The notes beneath the pieces are model-generated. The model saw nothing but the letters and a program-made list of their open reading frames with translations. It had not been told where the DNA came from and did no database searches. Positions 52,354-60,753 of a DNA stretch of 64,000 nucleotides are shown here, in pieces; position 1 is the first letter of the stretch; the number at the start of each line of letters is the position of its first letter. A program made the position numbers and the translations under genes. This DNA is from Photobacterium angustum (GTDB taxonomy: Bacteria > Pseudomonadota > Gammaproteobacteria > Enterobacterales > Vibrionaceae), in contig NZ_MSCJ01000001.1 in NCBI RefSeq assembly GCF_002954615.1, forward strand, positions 2,790,001-2,854,000, written 5' to 3'.

Positions 52354-54452
52354 TGCTCTTTCCCTTTAGATACAAACAAATCGCCCCAGCTTGTTTTATT
52401 CAATAGCTTGGTTGCCTGTTCGGTGGCTCTTATGTGTATTTGACTAATGCGTGATTCTTTACTTGTCGGAAGGTAATTGATGAGATGGTTTGCAAGTGTA
52501 ATAAAAGCAAGAGGTGATAGCTGAGTTGTATCATCTACTATGGATAAGCTCTTTGAACTCACCGAACTATTTAGTGCGGCTAGTCGGTATAGGTATAGTG
52601 CAGTCAGAACATTTTCAGAAAGAGGAATATCTAATTTTCCTTTCACCTCACGGCTTACACCTTCTGAAGATAGGCTACGTAAATACTCAATAATAGGACT
52701 TTTATTATCCTCGTCTTCTAGAAGCGTCAGAAGAAAATGGTGTAATTCTTGCCAAGAATTAAAATCGACAGCCTCAAGACAGTAATCTTCCTTGAATGTC
52801 GCTGTCACGATAAGTAGATTCTGAAACCGTCGAACTAATCTTGTATTGTATTTAGCGATCAAAGGCTCTGGAATATAGTGCTTAAGAGCAACTTTCTGTG
52901 TGTTTCCCAAAACTCGAGAAACTGAAGCTATCGAGCCTGTTCTGAACCACTCTAAGACACCCTCAGATGCTCGGATCTTAGAGTGATTTATGGCATCCGG
53001 CCCTAACCCAACATCAAGTAATGAAGGAAAGTGACTTGATAAGTGTATCTGCTTATGACCTCGCTCAATTGAGCGTTTAAGTTCGGCTCCTGTTATGATT
53101 TTATCCACCTTACAAGAGTCAGGATTAACTAGTCCTTTACTCTTTCGGGAGTAAGCCAAAAATAGGAAGTTTTCTTGTTTCTTATTTTTTATTAAATGTA
53201 GGTGTTTTTCGCGGATTTCATGAAGAAATTCAATTATCTCTAAGCTAACATCATCAAGGTTTTCTTTTTTCATATCTGACGCGCGAGCTTTAGTAATAGA
53301 GAACGACATTCCTAAGTCATCAAGCTCCAATAGGGGTTTATTATCTGTATATTTAACCTTAGCTTGCAACAATGATATGTAGGTGAATTTGGGGTTTAAC
53401 ATCATTAATAGTGCAATCAAACAACCAATATCAGCATTACGAATATAACCAAAACACCAATCAAAACGATGTGAAATATCGATATTATCAGTAGATTCAA
53501 AACCTAACTTAGGTAAGCATCTAACCGTGAATGCCCGATCTGATAGTGAGCTGGGTAGTTTAGCTTTGGGTAAGTCTTGGATCCTAAAAATGCCATTGCA
53601 TTCTGAACCAACTACATACATGAATAGCATTGAACCAAATAATGACGTTGGATTAGCTATATGTATCCTACGCGGGGGTTTTGGTTTTCCAGTTTTGCCT
53701 AAGTCATTGCGGTCATGAGAAAAGTCATAGAGATCACTATTTATATATCGAGCCAATAATTGGGGGTGCTTTTTAGGGAATTCTTCCATCAAAGATTGAG
53801 CAAAGTCATAATGTAATTTAATAGCTTGCCAGTATTTTAGTAGGCAATCATGCAATACAGTCCTTGAACGCTTCAAATCAAACTGTATCTCATCAAGGTA
53901 TTCGGCATCATTTCTAGAAAGAGAAATTGGTACTAAGACATTGTTAATGTTGTCATCAACTTTAACTTCAGTCGCTTTTTTTTCACCGATCAGCACGGCC
54001 TTAAAGCTACTTTTCTTACTAAGTTCACCAGTCTTTTTCATTCTAGGAATAATCACGTGGGGAGGTATGACGTCTCGATCCTTCAAGAACACTAAGAAAG
54101 GTTTGAGGTTTTTATTCCACTCAGCAACACGAGTAGATAGCGCCTTGTCGTTTGGGGATACTAGTGTTTTAGCATACGCTTGTTTCACTAATTCGCGCCA
54201 CTCTGTCGCGTTAGTTGGTAGGCAATCTATGGATATATATTCTAATGCTGCATAGAGTGTACTGTTGATACGTTTAATCCAAGACACATAAGTTGCAGAT
54301 CTCTTGCCTTGGCAATAAAGAATCATTAGCTCTGATAAGACATCTCTATCTTTAAGCTGAAGGTGATAAGTTGAAAGCTCAATAAATCGATCGATTCCAC
54401 GATCGCAAGTATAGTTAAAGCCTGGTTTACCGTTTTGGACATGATATTTCAT
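52350..54452 (-). CDS. Tyrosine recombinase A (700 residues), diverged active site
   Basis: ATG at 54452 after GGTGGG. The C-terminal part has H490-S-K-I-R494, a LGN step and Tyr526 (ALKHYIPEP), in the order of tyrosine recombinases. I could not find a convincing first catalytic arginine (the region NPKFTYISLLQAKVKY lacks it), so it may be structural or regulatory. It is the first gene inside the right end of the element and the first of the four-gene overlapping operon. Confidence 0.75.
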   Translation of the reverse strand: MKYHVQNGKPGFNYTCDRGIDRFIELSTYHLQLKDRDVLSELMILYCQGKRSATYVSWIKRINSTLYAALEYISIDCLPTNATEWRELVKQAYAKTLVSPNDKALSTRVAEWNKNLKPFLVFLKDRDVIPPHVIIPRMKKTGELSKKSSFKAVLIGEKKATEVKVDDNINNVLVPISLSRNDAEYLDEIQFDLKRSRTVLHDCLLKYWQAIKLHYDFAQSLMEEFPKKHPQLLARYINSDLYDFSHDRNDLGKTGKPKPPRRIHIANPTSLFGSMLFMYVVGSECNGIFRIQDLPKAKLPSSLSDRAFTVRCLPKLGFESTDNIDISHRFDWCFGYIRNADIGCLIALLMMLNPKFTYISLLQAKVKYTDNKPLLELDDLGMSFSITKARASDMKKENLDDVSLEIIEFLHEIREKHLHLIKNKKQENFLFLAYSRKSKGLVNPDSCKVDKIITGAELKRSIERGHKQIHLSSHFPSLLDVGLGPDAINHSKIRASEGVLEWFRTGSIASVSRVLGNTQKVALKHYIPEPLIAKYNTRLVRRFQNLLIVTATFKEDYCLEAVDFNSWQELHHFLLTLLEDEDNKSPIIEYLRSLSSEGVSREVKGKLDIPLSENVLTALYLYRLAALNSSVSSKSLSIVDDTTQLSPLAFITLANHLINYLPTSKESRISQIHIRATEQATKLLNKTSWGDLFVSKGKEQ

Positions 54453-54550
54453 GAACCCACCCAATTGTCATTATTTCAATCAAAAACAAAAACTTAAAAA
54501 TCAAGCAATATCATTATAGAACATATACTTAAATTAAGTTTTAACTCCGA

Positions 54551-54581
54551 TTTTGACAACTTAGTGTGTTAGGAATAAAGG
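54551..54581. repeat. Right terminal inverted repeat of the integrative element
   Basis: Read inward from the junction: CCTTTA, then TTCCTAACACA, a 5-base spacer and TTGTCAAAA. The two blocks match the left end in inverted orientation. The extra six bases CCTTTA next to TGTA have no counterpart on the left. Confidence 0.8.
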
Positions 54582-55592
54582 TGTACGATAGCCTTCTGTA
54601 CCATTTGGCGCGATCTGCCATTGGTGGAAGTATTCACTCAGTAATGCCAGCTCTTTATGATTAAGTTGCTTTAACGGTTTATCTTGTACATCACCACGCT
54701 CAATCAAAGCCTCGATAAGACGCTTAGGCAGTAAGCGAGACAGCGAGTTTTTCAAGCTTTGGTTTGGATGTGCTTCACGCATCTCATTTAAGGTGTCAGC
54801 CAAGGTTAAATGCGGTAATAAATCTGCGGTGATCTTCTGACCCGGCTTCCAGTATGACGATACCTGTAAAATCACAGGGCCTGATAAACCACGGTGGGTA
54901 AACAGTAAGTTCTCTTTAAATGAAGTGCCATCTTCAGTTTCAACGACCGCAGGAACAGCAATACCAGACAGATCCGCGAGCGCTTCTTTATCTTCAACAT
55001 GCAGCGTAAACGGTACAAGACCTGCAGTAGTTGGGATCACTTTCAAGCCAAACTGCTCGGCAATTTGATAACCAAACGGGGTTGCGCCCAGTTTAGGCAT
55101 TGATAAACCACCGGTTGCAACCACCAGCGATTCACAACTGACAGTGTCAGTGTTAAGCCCTAGAGTAAATCCAGATTCAGTCTTTTCAATACTATGAACA
55201 TCGACTTGGTAACGTTGGGCGATATTAGGCATATCGCATTCAGACAATAACATTTGAACAATGTCTTTGGCGGAATCTAGGCAGAATAACTGGCCATGAT
55301 CGCGCTCTTCGTAATCAATCCCGTGTTGGCAAACCATGCCTATAAAATCCCACTGGGTGTATTGAGATAGCGCAGATTTCACAAAGTGTGGATTACGACA
55401 AACAAAATTATTCGCGGCCACATCCATATTGGTAAAGTTACAACGACCGCCACCTGAGATCAGAATTTTACGTCCCGGCTTCTTACCATGATCAACCACC
55501 AATACAGAGCGACCACGCTTACCTGCTTCAGCTGCACACATCAGTCCTGCAGCACCCGCACCGATAATGACGACATCGTATTTATTTGCCAT
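54561..55592 (-). pseudogene. yhiN: Native yhiN gene, 5' part truncated by the element
   Basis: The reading frame encodes 337 native residues of the HI0933/YhiN FAD-binding family (GAGAAGLMCAAEAG, GGGRCNFTN, GLSMPKLGATPFGY), then six element-derived residues (PLFLTH) and a stop. The last 59 residues of the native protein, which include the conserved GGVDT and FQWAWSS blocks, are at 36487-36666. The neighbour uspB supports this as the ancestral locus. The truncated protein is probably inactive. Confidence 0.93.
54582..54585. repeat. Right copy of the TGTA junction repeat
   Basis: TGTA here continues directly into native yhiN (CGATAGCC on the plus strand). See 36664-36667. Confidence 0.75.
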
Positions 55593-55635
55593 GAATTACT
55601 ATCTGCCTTTCAAAAACACTAAGGGAAAAACGAAA

Positions 55636-55662
55636 AAAGGATGCTAGTCGCTAGCATCCTTT
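55636..55662 (-). terminator. Terminator of the MscS-family gene
   Basis: A perfect 12-bp stem AAAGGATGCTAG with a three-base loop runs into six T on the minus strand. Confidence 0.88.
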
Positions 55663-55737
55663 CTCTCTCGCGGCGGCTATTTTACCTACCTAATGGCGTA
55701 ATACCAACCGTAATAATTTATCCTGATAGCAAACCTA

Positions 55738-56847
55738 TTAAGCTTGCTGAGCACGCTCAATAGAGGCCAACGCCGTAGATGCCGCTGCAGGCATATCTAA
55801 TGTTGTGGTTGGGAAAGCAAAATCTGCCCCATGCGAATGTACTATCTCAACAATTTTAAGCATCACATCCTGCTGTACGTCTTTGTACTTAATCCATTCA
55901 ACCGTTTTGGTAAAGGTATATACCAAGATATTAAGTGACGACGCACCGTAAGTATCAAAGCTCACAATCAAGGTTTGTCGAGTATCGATATCTGGATGGT
56001 TTTGTAGCATGGTTTTAATATCACGCACGACATCACCCACTACCGCAGCATCACAATAACGTAAACCGACACTTTGCTTAATACGACGGTTGAGCATGCG
56101 AGACGCATTTTCTACCACCACCGAGCTAAACACAGAGTTAGGCACATACATTGGACGCTTATCAAAGGTGCGAATAATGGTCATACGGAAACCAATTTTC
56201 TCTACCGTACCTTCAATTTGACGATCAGGACTGCGGATCCAGTCACCCACCTTAAACGGACGATCAAAATATAACATCATGCCGCCAAAGAAATTCGCCA
56301 GCAGATCTTTCGCTGCCATACCGACAACTAAACCACCAACACCACCAAAGGTAAGTAAGCCTGATAAGCTCAAGCCCAGATTTTGCATCGCAATTAAACC
56401 GCCAAACACCATGACGATTAAGCGCAAAATCTTCGATATCGCATTAACGGTTGTCGCATCACGCTGTGGTCGATTTTCCAATATGGTCTGCTCCATATTG
56501 GAAATTAAACGAAATAGCGTCCAAACAATGGTCCAGATCAGCAACAGATGACGGAGAGTCGATAATGATGTGCTGGAATAGCTGGTCAAGTTATCAATTA
56601 ATATGCCAATCGACAGCAAGCCCGGCCAAACCCAAATACATAAAGTAATGGGTGCGCGGATCGCACTGATTAATGCGTCATCCCAAATAAACTGACTTTT
56701 ATCTGCCACCGTAGCTAAACGACGTGACAGTAAGATCCATCCACCCCATAGCACAGAGCTCAACAATAATAATAAGCCGATGTTATACATCCAATCGACA
56801 GATGCGCCCTTTTCTAACGACGACCACCAATATATGAACTTTTCCAT
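55738..56847 (-). CDS. MscS-family mechanosensitive ion channel (YnaI-like)
   Basis: The 369-residue inner-membrane protein has four or five N-terminal helices. The pore-lining TM3 motif GGVGGLVVGMAAKDLLANFFG is near 168-188, followed by MLYFDRPFKVGDWI and the beta domain of MscS. Length and extra helices fit YnaI-type mini-conductance channels, which release solutes on hypo-osmotic shock. It is monocistronic with its own terminator. Confidence 0.88.
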   Translation of the reverse strand: MEKFIYWWSSLEKGASVDWMYNIGLLLLLSSVLWGGWILLSRRLATVADKSQFIWDDALISAIRAPITLCIWVWPGLLSIGILIDNLTSYSSTSLSTLRHLLLIWTIVWTLFRLISNMEQTILENRPQRDATTVNAISKILRLIVMVFGGLIAMQNLGLSLSGLLTFGGVGGLVVGMAAKDLLANFFGGMMLYFDRPFKVGDWIRSPDRQIEGTVEKIGFRMTIIRTFDKRPMYVPNSVFSSVVVENASRMLNRRIKQSVGLRYCDAAVVGDVVRDIKTMLQNHPDIDTRQTLIVSFDTYGASSLNILVYTFTKTVEWIKYKDVQQDVMLKIVEIVHSHGADFAFPTTTLDMPAAASTALASIERAQQA

Positions 56848-56998
56848 AACGTTTCTGTTTCTCTATGATTAGCGATACGTAAAAAATAGGCTATCAATAT
56901 AGCCTATCCGTCATATTATATTGAGATCATACTAAACATCAGGCACCGCGCAAAGCTAGCCTAAAAACAAGGTTCTTAGTGCTCCGTCGAAAGAAGTA

Positions 56999-57334
56999 TT
57001 AGTAGCCAAGAAAGGCAACCGCAAAAATCGCGATAAAAAAGGTGATCATAAAGGTACTGGCGAGAACAAACAGCTTACGTACTTTAATACATTTCGCCAT
57101 AAAGACCGGATCATGATGCTTTTTATATTGCTCACTGCGGATGTAATGAAATAAACGTATCTGTTTACTGACATTACCTTGAGAAGAGAAAAAACCGCGT
57201 CCATCCACTTGCTGATACAAAAGAGGATCACATTCTCGCATCACCACCAGTAATGTTCTTAAGGTGCTGATGTAACGAGACGTATTAACAACTGCCACTA
57301 AAAAAAGTGCGAAAAGAAATGCATCACTACTCAT
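56999..57334 (-). CDS. uspB: Universal stress protein B
   Basis: The 111-residue protein has membrane segments at both ends and the UspB pattern VVNTSRYISTLRTLLVVMRE, CDPLLYQQVDGRGFF and KQIRLFHYI, matching E. coli UspB over its whole length. UspB is a stationary-phase, sigma-S-dependent membrane protein of unknown mechanism linked to ethanol resistance. As in enterics it lies between yhiN and uspA. Confidence 0.93.
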   Translation of the reverse strand: MSSDAFLFALFLVAVVNTSRYISTLRTLLVVMRECDPLLYQQVDGRGFFSSQGNVSKQIRLFHYIRSEQYKKHHDPVFMAKCIKVRKLFVLASTFMITFFIAIFAVAFLGY

Positions 57335-57403
57335 TTATATTCTCCCAAAAAATGCGGTTCCACTCACCGGGAGATAAGGGAGCGAATTCGCTCCCTATCA
57401 ATA

Positions 57404-57928
57404 TTAGGCTTGTGAATCCATAACAGATGTAGACTCTGCTTTTGCCATCGCGGATAAATCTTTATCAATAAAGAATAGCGCCTTACCGTCTTCACCGACT
57501 AATTCAATTTTATCTAAAATGCCTTTAAACAATTTTTCTTCTTCGTGTTGCTCTGATACGTACCACTGTAAGAAGTTAAATGTTGAGTAATCTTGCGTAG
57601 TAAATGCAACATGAGCAAGCTCATTGATCTTCTTAGTAATTAATTGCTCGTGCTCGTAAGTTTCACGGAATACATCACCTAATGATGCATATTCGTGTTT
57701 TGGTGCTTCAATAGTGCCAAGAATTGGCAACGCGCCCGTTTCGCTTACATAAGTAAACAAACGTTGCATATGTTCCATTTCTTCAACGGCATGAGCTCGT
57801 AAAAATTCAGCAGCACCTTCAAAACCTTTATCCTCACACCATGCACTCATCTGTAAGTATAGGTTTGAAGAGAAAAATTCTAAGTTGATTTGCTCGTTTA
57901 GGTTATCAACCATAGCCTTGGCTAACAT
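57404..57928 (-). CDS. ftnA: Bacterial non-haem ferritin
   Basis: The 174-residue four-helix ferritin has di-iron ligands Glu17, Glu50 and His53, with Glu94 and a C-terminal QHEEE motif ([10 protein letters not shown]). It is an FtnA-type cytoplasmic iron store. It lies between uspB and uspA on the minus strand and is divergent from uspA. The 254-bp gap upstream may carry Fur or stationary-phase control sites; none was identified. Confidence 0.95.
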   Translation of the reverse strand: MLAKAMVDNLNEQINLEFFSSNLYLQMSAWCEDKGFEGAAEFLRAHAVEEMEHMQRLFTYVSETGALPILGTIEAPKHEYASLGDVFRETYEHEQLITKKINELAHVAFTTQDYSTFNFLQWYVSEQHEEEKLFKGILDKIELVGEDGKALFFIDKDLSAMAKAESTSVMDSQA

Positions 57929-58182
57929 TGCACTACTCCTGTTTGTTTAAGTGTAATCAAGACATTGTCACTGTGCATTGTTTAGAATGCAACTAACGAA
58001 AAAAAATACTGAGATAATTCTCTTTATTTTTCACAAGGTACGAAATCAAAAGCAAAAACGCTTACTTGTTTTTGAAAAATAATTAACCACTAACTTCGCA
58101 ATAAGATGCGACTAAATCGATATTTTTGCCCCATACTCAATGCTAATATGAACGCCACCTAATGAATATGGAGTGTCAGTTA

Positions 58183-58605
58183 ATGGTCTATAAACATATC
58201 CTTGCCGCCATTGATTTATCAGACGATAGCGAAGTATTAGTCCATAAGGCCGCGCTATTAGCCAAAGCCCTCGATGCTAAATTGTCTCTGATCCATATCG
58301 ATGTTGATTACGCTGATTTATATACCGGACTCATTGATATTAATTTAGCAGAGATGCATGAGCGCGCTGAAAGTGATGCGCAAACACGACTTCATCAACT
58401 GGCACAAAAAGCACAATATCCTGTGTCACATACCCTTGTCGGTAGCGGTGATCTGAGTGAAGAAATTTGTCATGCGATAAAAAACATGGATATCGATTTG
58501 GTGATTTGTGGCCATCATCAAGATTTCTGGAGCAAAATACTATCATCAACCCGCCAGTTACTAAGCCGTACACCTGTTGATTTATTAATGGTTCCACTGA
58601 AATAA
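58183..58605 (+). CDS. uspA: Universal stress protein A
   Basis: ATG at 58183 follows GGAG by nine bases and gives 140 residues starting MVYKHILAAIDLS. It is a single Usp domain of the UspA type, ending CGHHQDFWSKILSSTRQLLSRTPVDLLMVPL. This subfamily does not bind ATP, in line with the missing GxxG-9x-GS/T signature. It is produced on growth arrest. The upstream ATG codons lack good ribosome-binding sites. Confidence 0.92.
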   Translation: MVYKHILAAIDLSDDSEVLVHKAALLAKALDAKLSLIHIDVDYADLYTGLIDINLAEMHERAESDAQTRLHQLAQKAQYPVSHTLVGSGDLSEEICHAIKNMDIDLVICGHHQDFWSKILSSTRQLLSRTPVDLLMVPLK

Positions 58606-58628
58606 TCTTGCTATAACCTCTCTTTATC

Positions 58629-58653
58629 CAGCAGCCAATATCGTTGGCTGCTG
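58629..58653 (+). terminator. Hairpin after uspA
   Basis: A perfect ten-base stem CAGCAGCCAA with its complement and a five-base loop; no strong T run follows, so termination efficiency is uncertain. Confidence 0.6.
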
Positions 58654-58752
58654 CTCATACCTGTTCTTTTCTACTCTATATTTCATAGGCGACAAGATTA
58701 ACTTTCGCTACACTGAATATCCTTAATTTTTCAAATGGATGTTGCTGGCGTA

Positions 58753-59625
58753 ATGGGATATTTATCTGTCATCACCCTTTTATGGGCGTTTTCTTTTAGC
58801 TTAATTGGCGTCTACCTTGCCGGTCAGGTTGACCCTTGGTTTTCTGTATTAACTCGTGTCAGTTTAGCCGCACTAGTTTTTATCCCTTTTTTACGCTTTA
58901 AACACATCCATCCCAAATTAGCGCTCAAATTAATGATCGTCGGCGCTTTCCAATTAGGGATCATGTATTGCTTCTACTACCAATCTTTTTTATATCTCAG
59001 TGTGCCTGAAGTATTACTGTTTACTATTTTCACACCGATTTATGTCACTTTAATTTACGATGCACTCCATAAACAGTTTTCTCCTTGGTATTTACTCACC
59101 GCAGCAATCGCTGTACTGGGTGCTGCTGTGATCAAGTTTGAAGGCATCAACCAAAACTTTATTATCGGCTTTTTCATCGTCCAAGGGGCAAACCTGTGTT
59201 TTGCTATCGGGCAAGTGGGCTATAAGCGAATTATCGAACAAGAAACCACAGAGTTGCCACAACATACGGTATTTGGCTGGTTTTACATTGGTGCTATCTG
59301 TATCGCGTTACCGATGTTCTTATTGTTTGGCAATAACGACAAGCTACCGACGACCGATACTCAATGGGGGATCTTGGTTTATCTTGGTGTCGTTGCTTCA
59401 GGCTTGGGATATTTCATCTGGAATAAAGGGGCGACGTTAGTCAATGCTGGCGCTCTTGCTATCATGAATAATGCACTGGTACCTGCTGGGTTGATTGTCA
59501 ACATTGTGATTTGGAATCGTGATGTCGACTATCCACGTTTGATTGTAGGTGGCGTGATCATTATGTTTTCACTGTGGCTAAATGAAACGTGGGTGAAACG
59601 CAAAGTTCAGCAAAGCCAACGATAA
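58753..59625 (+). CDS. EamA/DMT-superfamily transporter
   Basis: From ATG at 58753 the protein has 290 residues and ten hydrophobic helices arranged as two EamA repeats; a start six codons upstream (58735) is possible. WAFSFSLIGVYL and PVIYVTLIYD-like FTPIYVTLIYDAL resemble the 'carboxylate/amino acid/amine transporter' group. The substrate is unknown. It is followed by a hairpin shared with the convergent fre gene. Confidence 0.85.
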   Translation: MGYLSVITLLWAFSFSLIGVYLAGQVDPWFSVLTRVSLAALVFIPFLRFKHIHPKLALKLMIVGAFQLGIMYCFYYQSFLYLSVPEVLLFTIFTPIYVTLIYDALHKQFSPWYLLTAAIAVLGAAVIKFEGINQNFIIGFFIVQGANLCFAIGQVGYKRIIEQETTELPQHTVFGWFYIGAICIALPMFLLFGNNDKLPTTDTQWGILVYLGVVASGLGYFIWNKGATLVNAGALAIMNNALVPAGLIVNIVIWNRDVDYPRLIVGGVIIMFSLWLNETWVKRKVQQSQR

Positions 59626-59646
59626 GTCGCTTGTTATAAAAACAAC

Positions 59647-59671
59647 AAAGCCAGCGTTTAACGCTGGCTTT
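59647..59671. terminator. Hairpin between convergent EamA and fre genes
   Basis: AAAGCCAGCG and its complement with a five-base loop; flanking A and T stretches are short. Confidence 0.7.
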
Positions 59672-59689
59672 GGTTTAAACATTTAATCG

Positions 59690-60400
59690 TTAAATAAACG
59701 CAAATGCGTCAGCAAACATATGTTCTCTTTGCGCATTTTTATCACTGCAGAAACGCTCACGGGCAGCACCTGCCATTTCAAAACGCCCACAAACATAAAT
59801 GTCATACGCAGATAAACAAACAAAGTCTTCAGCAACAGCATCTAAAACGTTACCTACTTTGCCTTGCCAGTTATCCAGTGCTTCTTCTACCACTGGCACA
59901 TAAGTAATATTGCCATGTTTTTCAGCTAACGCCTGCATTTCATCGTTGGCATACAGTTGGTCAATACTGCGTCCACCCCAGTACACAAAAATAGGCTGGG
60001 TTAAACCACGGCTAATGCAATTATCTAGCATGCTACGGATATAAGAAAAGCCCGTACCACCAGCAATCATCAGTAGTGGACGCTCACTTTCGTGACGTAG
60101 CCATGCATTACCATGTGCAGCATCAATCACCACAGGCTCATTACAGTCTAATGCTGCTTTCATCGCTTCAACAACTTCTAGTGCGTAAGCATTTTGCTCT
60201 GCCGCGCCAATATGCAGCTCTAATTCACCTTCTCGGCAAGGGCTGCTCGCAATTGAAAAAGGACGTTTATCTTTCTCACCCATTACAGCAAGTAAGTATT
60301 GTCCGGCTTTAAAATCAATTGCCTGCTCAGGCTGTAGCAATATACGATAAGTATTTGCGGCTAATGGTTGTACTGACTTTACTAAACACTGGATAGACAT
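59690..60400 (-). CDS. fre: NAD(P)H-flavin reductase
   Basis: The 236-residue protein of the ferredoxin-reductase fold has the flavin-binding RPFSIAS motif near 46-52 and NAD-binding [10 protein letters not shown] near 114-123. It matches Fre/LuxG: it reduces free flavins, which in luminous Photobacterium can feed luciferase. The position beside ubiD is the conserved place of fre (ubiB in old usage). It is 9 bp downstream of a ferredoxin gene and presumably co-transcribed. Confidence 0.92.
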   Translation of the reverse strand: MSIQCLVKSVQPLAANTYRILLQPEQAIDFKAGQYLLAVMGEKDKRPFSIASSPCREGELELHIGAAEQNAYALEVVEAMKAALDCNEPVVIDAAHGNAWLRHESERPLLMIAGGTGFSYIRSMLDNCISRGLTQPIFVYWGGRSIDQLYANDEMQALAEKHGNITYVPVVEEALDNWQGKVGNVLDAVAEDFVCLSAYDIYVCGRFEMAGAARERFCSDKNAQREHMFADAFAFI

Positions 60401-60409
60401 GGTTTTCCT

Positions 60410-60673
60410 CTAGTCTAACGTTAACACCAAGTCGCTTTCTGCCATCGCTTGACAGGTAAAAATCCATCCTTCAGCTTGTTCGTTTTCTGTGAGCATAGGC
60501 TCTAACTGATAACTCACTTCGCCGGATGTTTTGCGGCACATGCACATAGCACATGCTCCTACCTGACAACGATTGGGGAAAGCGATGCCTGCGTCGAGCG
60601 CTGCTTGTAATACCGTTTGCTGCGTTGACGCAGTAAAGGTGATGTTATGTGGCAACAGGCGTACTTGGTACAT
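60410..60673 (-). CDS. Plant-type [2Fe-2S] ferredoxin
   Basis: The 87-residue protein has the [2Fe-2S] ligand pattern Cys36-x4-Cys41-x2-Cys44...Cys74 (CQVGACAMC ... FTCQ). It is coupled to fre by a 9-bp gap. The pair mimics the two halves of ferredoxin-reductase fusion enzymes, so electron flow between them is likely. The electron acceptor is not known. Confidence 0.88.
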   Translation of the reverse strand: MYQVRLLPHNITFTASTQQTVLQAALDAGIAFPNRCQVGACAMCMCRKTSGEVSYQLEPMLTENEQAEGWIFTCQAMAESDLVLTLD

Positions 60674-60753
60674 AATAGTTTCTCAGGCTGATCAAGCTCT
60701 AACGATCAGCGATAAATAATAATAACTCTATCGCTCAGTATAGCGATAAACAG

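Larger units (their letters stand above)
36668..54581. mobile_element. 17.9-kb integrative defence element inserted in yhiN
   Basis: The boundaries are given by the interrupted yhiN frame, the TGTA repeats and the terminal inverted repeats. Order from right to left: four overlapping genes for integration (three tyrosine recombinases and a small protein), a complete second yhiN, an XRE regulator, a helicase operon, and a type I restriction operon ending in a Kiwa-like pair. All but the XRE gene are on the minus strand. The layout recalls Tn554-type tnpABC and Gamma-Mobile-Trio islands; the exact family needs a profile search. No conjugation genes are present. Confidence 0.9.

Noticed and set aside
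36668..54581. Integrated prophage or conjugative element as explanation of the island
   Set aside because: No capsid, tail, lysis, replication, relaxase or type IV secretion genes are present; only recombinases and cargo.
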